DNA of 64,000 nucleotides, taken from NCBI RefSeq assembly GCF_030063415.1, contig NZ_JASITA010000010.1, positions 124,001 through 188,000 on the forward strand, written 5' to 3'. Source of the stretch: Streptomyces sp. H27-C3 (GTDB lineage Bacteria > Actinomycetota > Actinomycetes > Streptomycetales > Streptomycetaceae). Shown in pieces: positions 8,524 to 17,090 of this stretch. Positions within the stretch are counted from its first letter, which is position 1. The number at the start of each line of letters is the position of its first letter. Position numbers and translations under genes: made by a program. The notes under the pieces were generated by a model that had not been told where the DNA came from, searched no databases, and saw only the letters and a list, made by a program, of their open reading frames with translations.

Positions 8524-8914
8524 TTCTGTGAACGACCGCCTGCTGTGAACGGCTGTCTCCAGTGAATCTGCACATTGAATACGCAGGCAGCGCACTCCCT
8601 GGTACGGACCTGGCGTGCATGCTCCTCGCCCCGGCCGCCGCCGAAGATCATTGGTGCGGGAATGTCCAGTTCGCCGTCGACAACGCGCCGGACGCGCGGA
8701 AGCTGTACCTCCGGTTATGTGAAGGAGCTGGCACCAATTCATGGACGCATGTGCGCGTCAGGTAATTCGACGAAGGCATTCGAAGGGTCCGGGCAGTTGT
8801 CCGATTGGCCGCGCAACACGCCCACGTGCTTTGATCGTTCACATCGCGGCCGGGCTTCTTGACGGGGCCGGTTGCGGTGATTTCGAGATATCCATGTGTG
8901 AAGGGAAGCCCATC
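8524..8914 (+). promoter_or_regulatory. 391-base leader region of the peptide gene
   Basis: No gene here has a convincing start. A frame open from 8741 into the peptide gene exists but has no ribosome-binding site and an atypical composition. The region probably holds the promoter and a long 5' leader for the peptide. TTGACG at 8859-8864 is a possible -35 element but I could not pair it with a good -10. Confidence 0.35.
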
Positions 8915-9124
8915 ATGAACTCCACCCCCCAGGTTGCGACCCAGGAAATCTCCGACGCCGACCTGGACAACGTGTCCGGCGGCCTGCTCGGCGCTGTGGT
9001 CGGCACGGCCACCAACACCGTCGACACCACCGTCGGCACGGTCACCGGCCTCGCCGACTCGGCCACCGGCCTCAACACCACTGGTGTCACGGGCCTGGCC
9101 ACGGGCCTGGTCGCCGGTATCTGA
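8915..9124 (+). CDS. Double-glycine-leader peptide with Thr/Gly-rich core (putative exported bacteriocin-like peptide)
   Basis: 69 aa, ATG with GAAGGGA about 9 bases upstream. The first 23 residues end in ISDADLDNVSGG, a classical double-glycine leader (acidic, hydrophobic spacing, GG) of the kind cleaved by C39 peptidases. The predicted 46-residue core starts LLGAVVGTATN and holds 12 Thr, 9 Gly, 7 Val, 6 Leu and 6 Ala but no Cys, Lys, Arg or aromatic residue. Its net charge is about -2. TGL recurs (VTGLADSATGLNTTGVTGLA). A C39-containing ABC exporter follows downstream, so this is the likely cargo. I do not recognise the core. An anionic, Cys-free core argues against a lanthipeptide and against a typical cationic bacteriocin. 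Confidence 0.8.
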   Translation: MNSTPQVATQEISDADLDNVSGGLLGAVVGTATNTVDTTVGTVTGLADSATGLNTTGVTGLATGLVAGI

Positions 9125-9132
9125 GCCGATTG

Positions 9133-9244
9133 TGTGCCGCTGAGCGGCACATGAACGACGGCGACAACCGGCCGGTCGGCGCCCCCCCCTCTTTGCCGAC
9201 CGGCCGCGTGTGCCCCGGATCCTCCCCCCGGTTCCGGGGCACAC
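9133..9244 (+). terminator. Three stacked hairpins between peptide and exporter genes (attenuator-like)
   Basis: Three perfect inverted repeats follow the peptide gene: TGTGCCGC-TGA-GCGGCACA (9133-9151); CGGCCGGTCGGC (9169-9180) with GCCGACCGGCCG (9195-9206); and GTGTGCCCCGG (9208-9218) with CCGGGGCACAC (9234-9244). They start 9 bases after the peptide stop and end 63 bases before the next gene. Such stacks commonly stop most transcripts or stabilise the upstream message, giving much peptide mRNA and little exporter mRNA. Confidence 0.8.
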
Positions 9245-9307
9245 GGCCGTCCCATTCCCCTGACTTTTTCACCCCCGTCAGACCATTGCGGTTGAGGGAA
9301 GAATGCC

Positions 9308-10114
9308 GTGCAATTCCGTCAACAGGCCCTTTCCAAGCTGCAATCACCCGAAGAAATCGATCTGCCGGTGCGTTTCGCCCGGCCCCAAGGCCTTTTTGTC
9401 CTGACGGTCACCGTCTTTGTCATGATGGGCGCCGCAGTGTGGGCGGTGACCGGTGTGGTGTCCTCCACACTCGCCGCACCGGGAATTCTCACCCATGCCC
9501 AGGGCAGTTATGTCCTGCAGAGCCCCGTCGCGGGACAGGTCACCGGCGTACTCGCCAAGGAAGGCGACCGGGTCTCCGCGAACACGCCCCTGGTGAAGGT
9601 CCGTACCGCACAGGGCAGCACCCTCGTCCGCACGATCGCCGCGGGCAGGCTGACCACCCTGGTCGCCACGATCGGTTCCGTGCTCACCACCGGAGCGAAT
9701 GTGGCGGCCGTCGAGCAGGCCAAGAGCGCCGACGACCCGCTGATGGCCATGGTGTACGTCCCCGCGGCCGAGGGAGCGACGGTGCCCGTGGGCGCGCCCG
9801 TGGACCTCACCGTCCAGTCCGTGCCCACCCAGCAGTACGGCGTCCTGCGCGGCCGTGTGAAGGCGGTCGGCCGGACTGCGCAGACCCGGCAGCGGATCAC
9901 CGCGTTCCTCGGCAGCAGTCAGCTCGGCGAACACTTCTCCCAGCAGGGGCAGCCCGTGTCGGTCCTGGTGCGACTTGACCGGTCGCCGCGTACCCTCTCC
10001 GGCTACGCCTGGTCCTCCTCCGACGGACCACCGTTCGCGGTCGACTCCCTGACCCTGGCCGAGGGCTCCATCCACCTTGCCGAGCAGCATCCGATCGATT
10101 GGCTGCTTCCATGA
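9308..10114 (+). CDS. HlyD-like membrane fusion protein of an NHLM/NHLP-type exporter
   Basis: 268 aa, GTG start with GAGGGAAG just upstream. One transmembrane segment near the N-terminus (LFVLTVTVFVMMGAAVWAV, about residues 29-47) is followed by a biotinyl-lipoyl-like beta domain (VLQSPVAGQVTGVLAKEGDRV) and a second barrel with a ...PVGAPVDLTV strand. This is the short, hairpin-poor HlyD form seen in NHLM/NHLP bacteriocin export operons. It should sit in the membrane and couple the ABC proteins to release across the cell envelope. The stop TGA overlaps the ATG of the next gene (ATGA), so the three exporter genes are translationally linked. Confidence 0.82.
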   Translation: MQFRQQALSKLQSPEEIDLPVRFARPQGLFVLTVTVFVMMGAAVWAVTGVVSSTLAAPGILTHAQGSYVLQSPVAGQVTGVLAKEGDRVSANTPLVKVRTAQGSTLVRTIAAGRLTTLVATIGSVLTTGANVAAVEQAKSADDPLMAMVYVPAAEGATVPVGAPVDLTVQSVPTQQYGVLRGRVKAVGRTAQTRQRITAFLGSSQLGEHFSQQGQPVSVLVRLDRSPRTLSGYAWSSSDGPPFAVDSLTLAEGSIHLAEQHPIDWLLP

Positions 10115-12390
10115 CCGCACAGCAGCAACTGCCGGTGGCGGGCCGCGGCCGCCACCGCCCCGGCAACGCGCCCGCCCCGGCCCCGCGCCGCGGCACGCGC
10201 CGTGCCCCGTCGGGCAAGACGCCCGGGGTCAAGAAGCGCCGGCCCGTCCGCACCCCGACCGTCCTCCAGATGGAGGCACTGGAGTGCGGCGCCGCCTCGC
10301 TTGCCATGGTGCTCGCGCACTACGGGCGCCATGTGCCGCTGGAGGAGCTGCGCATCGCCTGCGGCGTGTCCCGCGACGGCTCGCGGGCCAGCAACCTGCT
10401 GAAGGCCGCCCGGAGTTACGGCCTGCAGGCCAAGGGCATGCAGATGGAGGCGGTGGCACTCGCCGAGGTCCAGGCGCCGGCCATCCTGTTCTGGGAGTTC
10501 AACCACTACGTCGTCTACGACGGCGCCGGACGCCGGCTCGGCCGCCGCGGCGTGCACATCAACGACCCCGACAAGGGCCGCCGCTTCGTCACGGCCGAGG
10601 ACTTCGACACCAGCTTCACCGGCGTCGTCCTTGTCTTCGAGCCCACCGCGTCCTTTCGCCTGGGCGGCCGCAAACCGGGCATCATGGGCGCCGTGCCCGC
10701 CCGGCTGCGCGGTACGACGGGCACCCTGCTTGCGGCCCTGCTCGCCAGCCTCCTGCTGGTCGTGGTCGGCGCGACCGGGCCCGCGCTCAGCCGCACGTAC
10801 ATCGACATGTTCCTGATGGGCAATCAGACCTCACTGCTCAGGCCCCTCTTCGCTTCGATGGCCGTGATGGTGGTGCTCACCGCCGCACTGACCGCACTGC
10901 AACAGGCGAACCTGCTCCGCGGGCGCATCATCTCCTCCACCCTCAGCAGCGCCCGCTTCCTGCGGCACCTGCTGCGGCTGCCGGTCACCTTCTACGCCCA
11001 GCGCAGCCCGGCCGACCTGGTGCAGCGCCTGCAGTCCAACGACGCGGTGGCCGAAACCCTGGCGCGAGACCTCGCCGCCGCGGGCGTCGACGGAATCGTG
11101 GTGATCCTCTACGCCCTCCTGCTGTGGACGTACGACCCTCAACTCACCGTCATCGGGGTGCTGATCGCCTTGCTCAACGTCGTCGCCATGCGCATCGTGA
11201 TCCGGCTGCGCGCCACCCACACCCAGAAGCTGCGCGCGGACAGCGCCCGGCTGACCAACACCTCGTACACCGGTCTCCAGCTGATCGAGACGGTGAAGGC
11301 CACCGGCGGGGAGAACGGGTACTTCCGCCGCTGGGCCGGCCAGCACGCGACCACCCTGGAGGACCAGCAGCGGCTCGGGGTGCCGAGCGCCGCGCTGGCC
11401 GTCGTCGCCCCCACCCTCGCGACGCTCAACAGTGCGCTGATCCTGTGGATCGGCGGCCTGCGCGCGGTGGAGGGCGCCATCTCGATCGGTCTGCTCGTCG
11501 CCTTCCAGGCTCTGGTGGTGCGCTTCACCGCGCCCATCACCCGGCTCAACGGGGTCGCGGGCCGGATCCAGGACTTCGCCGCCGACATGGCCCGGCTGAA
11601 GGATGTGGAGAGCTTCCCGGTCGACCCGCTGTACTCGCGCCGGGAGCCGGCCGCGAGCACCCGCAGGCTCAAGGGCCATGTGACGCTGGAGAACGTGACG
11701 TTCGGCTACAGCCCGCTCGACAAGCCCCTGCTCTCCGGCTTCTCACTGGAGGTCGGCCCCGGCCGGCAGGTCGCGCTTGTCGGGGGCTCCGGCAGTGGCA
11801 AGTCCACGGTCTCCCGGCTCATCTCCGGCCTCTACAGCCCCTGGGAGGGGACGATCCGGATCGACGGACAGCGTCTGGAGGACATCTCGCGCAGCGCACT
11901 GGCCGCCTCGGTGTCCTTCGTGGACCAGGACGTCTTCCTCTTCGAGGGCACGGTCCGGGACAACGTGGCGCTGTGGGACCCGTCCATCACGGACGAGGCG
12001 GTCGTCGCCGCCCTGCGGGACGCCGCCATCCACGACGATGTGATCGTTGGGCGACCCGGCGGGATCCACGGCCGGGTCGAGCAGGACGGCCGCAATTTCT
12101 CCGGCGGGCAGCGGCAGCGTCTGGAGATCGCCCGTGCGCTGGTCCGACGGCCGAGCGTGCTGGTCCTCGACGAGGTGACGAGCGCACTGGACGCCCGGAC
12201 CGAGCAGCTCATCATCGACAATCTGCGGCGGCGCGGCTGTGCGTGCGTCGTAATCGCCCACCGGCTGAGCACCGTGCGCGACAGCGACGAGATCGTGGTC
12301 CTCGACCACGGCACGGTCGTCGAACGCGGTCGGCACGAGGACCTCGTCGCCGCCGGGGGACCGTACGCCGAGCTGGTCAAGGGGCACTGA
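10111..12390 (+). CDS. C39 peptidase-ABC transporter (bacteriocin exporter, leader-cleaving)
   Basis: 759 aa, ATG overlapping the previous stop. After a basic 45-residue tail comes a C39 peptidase domain with the full triad: Cys59 in MEALECGAAS, His132 in FNHYVVYD and Asp152 in INDPDKG. Six membrane helices follow (about residues 205-470), then a nucleotide-binding domain with Walker A GGSGSGKST (about 557), signature FSGGQRQRLE, Walker B VLVLDEVTSALD and H-loop AHRLST. Such proteins cut after GG while exporting the peptide. This matches the first ABC protein of NHLM/NHLP systems. All catalytic residues are intact, so cleavage of the 69-aa peptide after SGG is expected. Two bases separate it from the second ABC gene. 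Confidence 0.92.
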   Translation: MTAQQQLPVAGRGRHRPGNAPAPAPRRGTRRAPSGKTPGVKKRRPVRTPTVLQMEALECGAASLAMVLAHYGRHVPLEELRIACGVSRDGSRASNLLKAARSYGLQAKGMQMEAVALAEVQAPAILFWEFNHYVVYDGAGRRLGRRGVHINDPDKGRRFVTAEDFDTSFTGVVLVFEPTASFRLGGRKPGIMGAVPARLRGTTGTLLAALLASLLLVVVGATGPALSRTYIDMFLMGNQTSLLRPLFASMAVMVVLTAALTALQQANLLRGRIISSTLSSARFLRHLLRLPVTFYAQRSPADLVQRLQSNDAVAETLARDLAAAGVDGIVVILYALLLWTYDPQLTVIGVLIALLNVVAMRIVIRLRATHTQKLRADSARLTNTSYTGLQLIETVKATGGENGYFRRWAGQHATTLEDQQRLGVPSAALAVVAPTLATLNSALILWIGGLRAVEGAISIGLLVAFQALVVRFTAPITRLNGVAGRIQDFAADMARLKDVESFPVDPLYSRREPAASTRRLKGHVTLENVTFGYSPLDKPLLSGFSLEVGPGRQVALVGGSGSGKSTVSRLISGLYSPWEGTIRIDGQRLEDISRSALAASVSFVDQDVFLFEGTVRDNVALWDPSITDEAVVAALRDAAIHDDVIVGRPGGIHGRVEQDGRNFSGGQRQRLEIARALVRRPSVLVLDEVTSALDARTEQLIIDNLRRRGCACVVIAHRLSTVRDSDEIVVLDHGTVVERGRHEDLVAAGGPYAELVKGH

Positions 12391-12391
12391 C

Positions 12392-15289
12392 ATGACCACG
12401 GCCCCGACCACCGCCGGCCACCACGACGCGGTGACGCACGCGCTCGGCGGCCTGGGCGTGCCCGTCGACTGCACCGGCCTGCGCAGCCTGCCGCTGGAGG
12501 GGCCGCACGTGCTGTGGCTCGTCGTGGGCGGCGCCCTGGACCTGTTCGCGGTCGACACCGCCCAGCAGGGCCACTGGCACTTCCTTGGCCGCATCGAGAA
12601 GGGAACGCTGCTCCTGGGACCCGTCGAGGGCCCGCTCCACACCTTGCTCGGCAGACCGTCCCAGGGCTGTCTGCTGCGCCGGATACCGCTGCGGGAGCTC
12701 TACCGCCCGGAGTACGGCGAGCACGGGACGTACGACCCGTATTCCAACGACCCGCACCCCAATACTCCGCATCCCCACAACGCGCCCCCGCCCTACGAAG
12801 CCGGCGGCCCCGCCCCGACACCGCTGGAGCACGCCTTCGCACTCGGAGTCGGCCGCAGCCTGGGCGTCCTGTTCGAGGCCCCGCTGGACGGCCGCCCCTC
12901 CAACGAGGAGGCCGTGGCCGACGACGACATCCTGTGGATGCCGGTCGCCCCCGGCAGCGTGCAGTACGGCGCCGCGTACAGCGCCGAAGCGGCCGACGCA
13001 CTGCTGGTCGAAGGCGCGATGTGGCAGCAGATGATCAACCAGCAGTACCGACTGCTGTCCGCGGTGGACCGCTGGATCGAACGGCTGGAGCGCGCCCACG
13101 AGGACCGGACGGCCGCCGGTATCAAGGCGGGCGAGACCGTCCGCGCCCGCGCCAACCAGGCGCTGCTGGCCTCCATGGGACGTCCGGAGCGGACCGGACG
13201 GGCAGCGGGCACGGCCGACCGGGCGGGCGACGACGCCACGTTCGCCGTCTGCCGCCGGGTCGCGGAGGCGGCGGGGATCACGCTCACCGAGCCGTCCAAG
13301 GCAGGCTTGGCGAGCGACGGTGACCGCGTTACCCCGGTCGAGCGCATCGCGGTCGGCTCACACATCCGCACCCGCCCGGTCAGGCTCGACGGACGCTGGT
13401 GGCGTACGAACTCCGGCCCGCTGGTCGGCCATTGGGCCAAGTCCGGAGCTCCGGTCGCCCTGCTGTGGCGCCGTGGCCGGTACGAGGCGGTGAACCCGGC
13501 ATCGGGACTGCGCAGGCGAATCGGCGCGGACAGCGCACCGGAACTCGAGGCGCGCGCCGTGATGTTCTACCGCCCGCTGCCCGAGCACCCCATGACCACC
13601 TGGCGGCTGCTGCGCTTCGGCCTGCGCGGCGCGGGCATCGATCTGCGCACGCTGCTTCTCGGTGTGCTGGTGACGGTCGGCCTCGGCGCGCTCGTGCCGA
13701 TCGCGACCGGACAGGTACTCGGTGTCTACGTGCCCACGGCCCGCACCGGCCTCATCGTCCAGGTCTCACTCGCCGTCATGATCGCGGCCATCGTGTCCGC
13801 CGCGTTCATGCTGCTGCAGAACCTCACCGTCCTGCGGATCGAGGGGCGCATCGAAAGCGCCCTGCAACCGGCCGTGTGGGACCGGCTGTTGCGGTTGCCG
13901 GCCCGATTCTTCACCGAGCGCTCCACCGGAGAACTCGCGAGTGCGGCGATGGGAGTCAGCTCCATCCGCCGGTTGGCGTCCGGCATTGGACCGGTCGTCG
14001 TGCAGTCGAGCACGGTCGGCGCGATGAACATCGCCCTGCTGCTCTGGTACAGCGTGCCGCTCGCGCTGGCGGCCATCGCCATGCTGCTCGCCATCGGAGC
14101 GGTGTTCCTCGGGATGGGGCTGTGGCAGCTGCGGTGGCAGCGTCAGCTGGTCGAGCTGGGCAACAAACTCAACAACCAGGCGTTCCAGACCCTGCGCGGT
14201 CTGCCGAAGCTGCGGGTCGCCGCTGCGGAGAGTTTCGCGTACGCCGCCTGGGCCCGTGAGTTCGCCCGCTCCCGCGAACTGCAACAGCGGGCGGGGCGGG
14301 TCAAGAACCTCACCACGGTCCTCGACGCCGTCTATCTGCCGCTGTGCTCGCTCACCATGTTCGTCCTGCTGGCGGGTCCGGCCCGCGGCAGCATGTCGGC
14401 GGGGGAGTTCCTGACCTTCAACACGTCCGTGACGATGCTGCTGACCTCGGTCACCCAGCTCACCGGAGCGCTGGTGTCGGCCGCCGCGGTGCAGCCCATG
14501 TTCGAGCAGCTCAAGCCGGTCCTGGACGAGGCCCCCGAGTCCGGTGGCGCCGGCGCGCAACCCGGTGAGCTGTCCGGCGGGATCGAAGCCAGGGATCTCT
14601 CCTTCCGCTACACCGAGGAGGGCCCGCTGGTCCTCGACGGTGTGTCCCTGGAGGTGCGGCCTGGCGAGTTCGTGGCGGTCGTCGGCCCCAGCGGGTGCGG
14701 CAAGTCGACGCTGCTGCGGCTGCTGATCGGGTTCGACCGACCGGCCTCGGGCAGTGTGCTGTACGACGGCCAGGACCTGGCGGCCCTGGACCGGGCGGCC
14801 GTACGCCGTCAGTGCGGGGTCGTCCTGCAGAACGCTCAGCCGCTCAGCGGTTCCATCCTGGACTGCATCTGCGGCACAGAGGCCTTCACCCTGGAAGAGG
14901 CCTGGGAGGCCGCCGAAATGGCAGGGCTGGCCGAGGACATCAGGGGCATGCCGATGGGGATGCACACCATGATCTCCGACGGTGGCGCCGTCTCCGGTGG
15001 GCAGCGGCAGCGTCTGATGATCGCCCAGGCGCTCGTCCGCCGCCCCCGCATCCTGTTCTTCGACGAGGCGACCAGCGCACTGGACAACGAGACTCAGCGG
15101 GTCGTGACCGAGAGCACCCGCCGGCTGAGCGCCAGCCGCCTGGTGATCGCCCACCGGCTGTCCACCGTCATGGACGCCGACCGGGTGGTCGTCATGGCGG
15201 ACGGCCGGATCGTCGAACAGGGCCCGCCGGGCGAGCTGCTCGCCACCGACGGACACCTCCACCAGCTGGTGCGGCGTCAGATGGCCTGA
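12392..15289 (+). CDS. Second NHLM/NHLP-type ABC permease-ATPase without peptidase
   Basis: 965 aa, ATG start. A long N-terminal region (~400 residues) has no C39 triad: it opens with a beta-rich part resembling the cNMP-like sensor of NHLM ABC proteins, has a Pro/His-rich linker (about residues 110-145) and a helical stretch before the membrane domain (from about residue 405). The ATPase has Walker A GPSGCGKST, signature VSGGQRQRLM, Walker B ILFFDEATSALD and AHRLST. In NHLM/NHLP operons, a peptidase-ABC and a larger peptidase-less ABC come as a pair and probably form a heterodimer. It is the last gene of the export operon; the next gene is convergent 37 bases away. Confidence 0.9.
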   Translation: MTTAPTTAGHHDAVTHALGGLGVPVDCTGLRSLPLEGPHVLWLVVGGALDLFAVDTAQQGHWHFLGRIEKGTLLLGPVEGPLHTLLGRPSQGCLLRRIPLRELYRPEYGEHGTYDPYSNDPHPNTPHPHNAPPPYEAGGPAPTPLEHAFALGVGRSLGVLFEAPLDGRPSNEEAVADDDILWMPVAPGSVQYGAAYSAEAADALLVEGAMWQQMINQQYRLLSAVDRWIERLERAHEDRTAAGIKAGETVRARANQALLASMGRPERTGRAAGTADRAGDDATFAVCRRVAEAAGITLTEPSKAGLASDGDRVTPVERIAVGSHIRTRPVRLDGRWWRTNSGPLVGHWAKSGAPVALLWRRGRYEAVNPASGLRRRIGADSAPELEARAVMFYRPLPEHPMTTWRLLRFGLRGAGIDLRTLLLGVLVTVGLGALVPIATGQVLGVYVPTARTGLIVQVSLAVMIAAIVSAAFMLLQNLTVLRIEGRIESALQPAVWDRLLRLPARFFTERSTGELASAAMGVSSIRRLASGIGPVVVQSSTVGAMNIALLLWYSVPLALAAIAMLLAIGAVFLGMGLWQLRWQRQLVELGNKLNNQAFQTLRGLPKLRVAAAESFAYAAWAREFARSRELQQRAGRVKNLTTVLDAVYLPLCSLTMFVLLAGPARGSMSAGEFLTFNTSVTMLLTSVTQLTGALVSAAAVQPMFEQLKPVLDEAPESGGAGAQPGELSGGIEARDLSFRYTEEGPLVLDGVSLEVRPGEFVAVVGPSGCGKSTLLRLLIGFDRPASGSVLYDGQDLAALDRAAVRRQCGVVLQNAQPLSGSILDCICGTEAFTLEEAWEAAEMAGLAEDIRGMPMGMHTMISDGGAVSGGQRQRLMIAQALVRRPRILFFDEATSALDNETQRVVTESTRRLSASRLVIAHRLSTVMDADRVVVMADGRIVEQGPPGELLATDGHLHQLVRRQMA

Positions 15290-15326
15290 CCCGGCCCGGC
15301 CACGCCCGCTCTTTCGGCGGCTCCTA

Positions 15327-16346
15327 CTAGGTACCCGTGCGCGGGAGCCCCACCAGGGCGGCAAGGCGCCGGTAGGAGTCCAGCAGGGCGTCGCGCTCGT
15401 AGGTGCTGTTCGCGACGAGGTATTCGTCGGCGCCGCTGCGGCCGAGCAGCTTCTCCAGGCTGTCCGTGACCTTGTCCCCGGTGCCGTGGAGGTGGCCGCG
15501 CCCGGCCTCCTCGAAGAGTTCCCACTCGCGGTCGTTCATCGGCAGGGCGAGGATCTCGTCGACGGGCGCGAGCGGCGGGAACGCGCCGCGGGTGCGGGAG
15601 TACGCCGACGCCCACGCCTCGGGCACCAGCAGCCGCTCGGCCTCCTCGGTGGTGTCCGCGACGGTGACGGAGCCCGAGATCACGACGTACGGCCGCTCAC
15701 CCCAGGCGGACGGCCGGAACGCGTCCCGGTAGCCGTCGATAGCCCGCAGCATCTCCTCCTCGCCGCGCGCCGCGGTGATCACCAGGGGCAGCCCGGCCTC
15801 AGCGGCGACCTGGGCCCCGGCGCCGGTGGCCAGCACGAAGGCGGGCGGCAGCAGGCCCTCGGCGGGATGGGCGTGCACCTGCGGGTGCGCGCGCTGGTCG
15901 CCGGTGAAATAGCCGAGCAGTTCGGTGAGCTGCGAGGCGAAGTCGCCGACGGCCTCCTTGTCGTGGCCCAGCGCCCTGCGTATCCCGTCGGTGAACCCCA
16001 CCGAGCGGCCCAGGCCCATGTCGATCCGGCCGGGGAAGAGCGACTCAAGCACCCCGAACTGCTCGGCCACGACCAGCGGCTGGTGGTTGGGGAGCATCAC
16101 ACCGCCGGTGCCGACCCGGATCGTGGACGTCGCCGCGGCGACGGCGGCGGCGAGCACGGTGGGCGCGGAGCCCGCCACGCCCGGCACGCTGTGGTGCTCC
16201 GACACCCAGAAGCGGTGATAGCCCAGACCCTCGATCCGCCGCGCGAGCTCCACGGTGTCCCGCAGAGCCTGCGGTCCGTCGTGCCCCTCGCGGGTACGGG
16301 AACGGTCGAGTACGGAAAACCGGGTCTGCGCGATCACTGAGCTCAC
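15327..16346 (-). CDS. Luciferase-like FMN-dependent monooxygenase (MsnO8-type)
   Basis: 339 aa with GTG at 16346; GTG 16337 is an alternative. The N-terminus FSVLDRSRTREG and the following GLGYHRFWVSEHHSVPG are diagnostic of the bacterial-luciferase-like group whose members use reduced FMN supplied by a separate reductase. GTGGVMLPNHQPLVVAEQFG and RIDMGLGRS are further family signatures. The substrate cannot be inferred. The open frame continues upstream through the CGGAGC hexamer repeat, giving a senseless Arg-Leu run, so I rejected the longer start. It is divergent from the HAD gene and convergent with the exporter operon. Confidence 0.85.
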   Translation of the reverse strand: MSSVIAQTRFSVLDRSRTREGHDGPQALRDTVELARRIEGLGYHRFWVSEHHSVPGVAGSAPTVLAAAVAAATSTIRVGTGGVMLPNHQPLVVAEQFGVLESLFPGRIDMGLGRSVGFTDGIRRALGHDKEAVGDFASQLTELLGYFTGDQRAHPQVHAHPAEGLLPPAFVLATGAGAQVAAEAGLPLVITAARGEEEMLRAIDGYRDAFRPSAWGERPYVVISGSVTVADTTEEAERLLVPEAWASAYSRTRGAFPPLAPVDEILALPMNDREWELFEEAGRGHLHGTGDKVTDSLEKLLGRSGADEYLVANSTYERDALLDSYRRLAALVGLPRTGT

Positions 16347-16379
16347 ACCCGGTTCAACACATCCGACGCCGCAGGATTC

Positions 16380-16435
<56 letters not shown>

Positions 16436-16480
16436 CGGTACGGGGCCGAGACTGCCCGGTGCGCGGATTAGGGTGGCCGG

Positions 16481-16969
16481 GTGAAGCCGAGGAGCAGGCC
16501 CCTGGCCGTATTCGACCTGGACGGAACACTCGCGGACACGGCGCACCGCCAGCGCTTCCTGGACGGTAAGCCGCGCGACTGGGACGGCTTCTTCGGCGCC
16601 GCCCCCGACGACCCGCCGCTGCCTGAGGGGGTGCGGATGGCCCTGGACAGCGCCGAGGAGTGCGAGGTCGTCTACCTCACGGGCCGCCCCGAGCGGTGCC
16701 GCCGCGACACCCTCGCCTGGCTCGGCGAGCAGGGACTGCCCGAGGGGCGGATTTGGATGCGCCGCGACAACGACCGGCGGCCCGCCCGCCACACCAAGCT
16801 GGACGTCCTCAAGCGGCTGGCCCGCGACCGGGAGATCCGGGTGCTCGTCGACGACGACGAGCTGGTCTGCGACGCCGCGCGACAGGCGGGCTTCACGGTC
16901 GTGCGCGCCCAGTGGGCAGCCGCGTCGGCGACCCTCAAGGACGCGCAGGAGCGTGAAGGGCGTACCTGA
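16481..16969 (+). CDS. HAD-superfamily phosphatase, polynucleotide-kinase-phosphatase-like
   Basis: 162 aa, GTG start. HAD motif I FDLDGTLAD (nucleophile Asp12, general acid Asp14) is at the N-terminus, motif II is YLTGRPE, a Lys in HTKLDVLKRL fits motif III, and VDDDELVCDA fits motif IV. The spacing and the TGRPE loop resemble the phosphatase domain of T4 polynucleotide 3'-phosphatase-like proteins common as stand-alone small proteins in actinobacteria. The substrate is unknown; a nucleic-acid 3'-phosphate or a small phosphorylated metabolite are both possible. The stop codon lies inside the first unit of a degenerate tandem repeat (16965-17074). Confidence 0.75.
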   Translation: MKPRSRPLAVFDLDGTLADTAHRQRFLDGKPRDWDGFFGAAPDDPPLPEGVRMALDSAEECEVVYLTGRPERCRRDTLAWLGEQGLPEGRIWMRRDNDRRPARHTKLDVLKRLARDREIRVLVDDDELVCDAARQAGFTVVRAQWAAASATLKDAQEREGRT

Positions 16970-17074
16970 TCGGAGTGCGGCCCCTGTCCGAATCCGAGGG
17001 CGCCTGATCGAAGTGTTCCCGACCTGAGGACGCGCCTGATCGGAGTGCGTCCCCGATCCGAGGGCACACCTGAT
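16965..17074. repeat. Degenerate ~35-bp tandem repeat
   Basis: Three and a bit units start with CCTGATCG(G/A)AGTG at 16965, 17003 and 17035, with a fourth CCTGAT at 17069. Unit lengths are 38, 32 and 34 bp and share a (T/G)ATCCGAGGGC-like second half. The array begins inside the end of the HAD gene and fills the gap to the dodecin gene. Confidence 0.6.
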
Positions 17075-17090
17075 GAGCCGGGCGTCCTGA

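Noticed and set aside
8741..8914. 58-codon upstream extension of the 69-aa leader peptide
   Set aside because: No ribosome-binding site, atypical composition, and the internal ATG 8915 has a good site directly before a standard double-glycine leader.
8915..9124. Lanthipeptide or thiopeptide precursor
   Set aside because: The core has no Cys and no LanM, LanB or YcaO gene is in the window; only the exporter points to a bacteriocin-like peptide.
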